In this document: positions 13,123 through 13,587 of the stretch, piece after piece
Layout of the letters: every line of letters starts with the position of its first letter
How positions within the stretch are numbered: position 1 is the stretch's first letter
NCBI GenBank assembly: GCA_013044305.1
Contig: JABEUT010000173.1
Coordinates: 1-13,587, forward strand
DNA length: 13,587 nucleotides
Source: Bacteroidia bacterium
GTDB taxonomy: Bacteria; Bacteroidota; Bacteroidia; JABEUT01
Direction of reading: 5' to 3'
Program-made: the position numbers and the translations under genes
Notes under the pieces: model-generated
Seen by the model: only the letters and a program-made list of their open reading frames with translations
Told to the model about the DNA's origin: nothing
Database searches by the model: none

Positions 13123-13587
13123 TGAGTTACGAATCAAGCATGCTTGAAAGATTTGCAATGCCTTCTCGCAAAGAGGTTGAACAAGCATTGCTTATTACAT
13201 TATTTAAACATAATGGAGTAATTAAGGAATTTGCAACTGGAGAGGAAATTGTAAATGAAATTGCAGATGAATTTAATTTGAATAAAAATCAAAAAACCGT
13301 TGTATTAGAAAGAATTTATCATAAAGAAAATAGAATTGTAAAAACGCCTCTTTGGCATCGCTTACTCTATCGTGCTGCTGATTCATTAGCTAAAGAAAAA
13401 TTTGTTTCAAAACCATCATCAACATTTCTATTAACAAACAAGAAAGAATGGATGCTAACTGAAAATGGTTTTGATGAAGCACTTAAGCTTTTACATATTC
13501 CTAAGACACAAAAAGAGTTTTTGCCTACCAAATCCTATGAAGTTCAAAAAATTGTAAAAAACCTAACTGAGAACCCAAGACCAGAAA
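13122..13587 (+). CDS. Restriction-endonuclease-like protein with Mrr N-terminal-type winged helix (runs off the right edge)
   Basis: An open frame of 155 codons from the ATG at 13122 (TAATG overlap with the methyltransferase fragment) to the window edge. It begins MSYESSMLERFAMPSRKEVE. The region of about residues 14-120 (LLITLFKHNG, EEIVNEIADEFNLN, TPLWHRLLYRAADSLAKEKF, then an LTENGFDEALKLL ending) resembles the winged-helix N-terminal domain of Mrr-type restriction proteins, in which target DNA is bound ahead of a nuclease domain. No catalytic motif is within view; it would lie beyond the edge. Pairing with a methyltransferase fragment supports a restriction-modification origin. GC content falls to roughly 30% here against about 45-50% in ftsH, which suggests horizontal transfer. 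The same frame is open 33 codons further upstream, so an earlier, now lost, start is possible. Confidence 0.65.
   Translation, partial: MSYESSMLERFAMPSRKEVEQALLITLFKHNGVIKEFATGEEIVNEIADEFNLNKNQKTVVLERIYHKENRIVKTPLWHRLLYRAADSLAKEKFVSKPSSTFLLTNKKEWMLTENGFDEALKLLHIPKTQKEFLPTKSYEVQKIVKNLTENPRPE

Noticed and set aside
13164..13174. TCTCGCAAAG in the restriction-like gene, identical to the first 10 bases of the element ends
   Set aside because: It is a single unit inside a good coding region (SRKE) with no second GCAAAG at the 8-base period; probably coincidence.

Overview
The window is a stretch of chromosomal DNA from a member of the Bacteroidota. Evidence: two OmpH/Skp-type chaperones in tandem next to murI, a birA/rsfS/ftsH/LUD gene order that I recall from this phylum, exported proteins whose predicted cleavage site is followed by Gln (…FA|Q, …NA|Q, …RA|Q), poor Shine-Dalgarno signals, and TAnnTTTG-type -7 promoter boxes. 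The species cannot be told from this piece. No tRNA, rRNA or CRISPR array was seen.

Layout. (1) Positions 1-2975, all minus strand: two OmpH-like periplasmic chaperones, murI (glutamate racemase, GTG start), a GNAT acetyltransferase, and the first 125 codons of an aspartate kinase that runs off the left edge. (2) Positions 2976-3153: a divergent control region with a hairpin. (3) Positions 3154-5547, plus strand: an SIS-domain sugar-phosphate isomerase, lipB overlapping it by ATGA, and a secreted, probably outer-membrane beta-barrel protein of unknown role. (4) Positions 5580-7073, minus: a 12-segment amino acid permease. (5) Positions 7162-7694: an AT-rich insert with imperfect 27-base terminal inverted repeats of the GCAAAG-ACGCAAAG kind, carrying a GxxExxY-family gene. 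That gene is intact in frame but has ATT where its ATG should be. (6) Positions 7650-9291, minus: birA, dtd and a MazG-like pyrophosphohydrolase, tightly packed. The repeat of the insert supplies the last ~15 codons of the MazG-like gene. (7) Positions 9499-12827, plus: rsfS, ftsH and a LUD-domain protein, divergent from birA. (8) Positions 12850-13587, plus: an AT-rich restriction-modification remnant, made of a DNA methyltransferase cut to about 90 residues and a 1-base-overlapping gene with a winged-helix domain resembling the Mrr N-terminus, open at the right edge.

Most of the window is housekeeping: cell-wall D-glutamate supply, envelope protein folding, lipoylation, biotinylation, nucleotide and aminoacyl-tRNA clean-up, ribosome silencing and membrane proteolysis. 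Accessory DNA is confined to the GxxExxY repeat element and the restriction-modification fragment at the right end. I see no clearly new multi-gene system. The repeat element and the way it has altered its neighbour are the most unusual things here.
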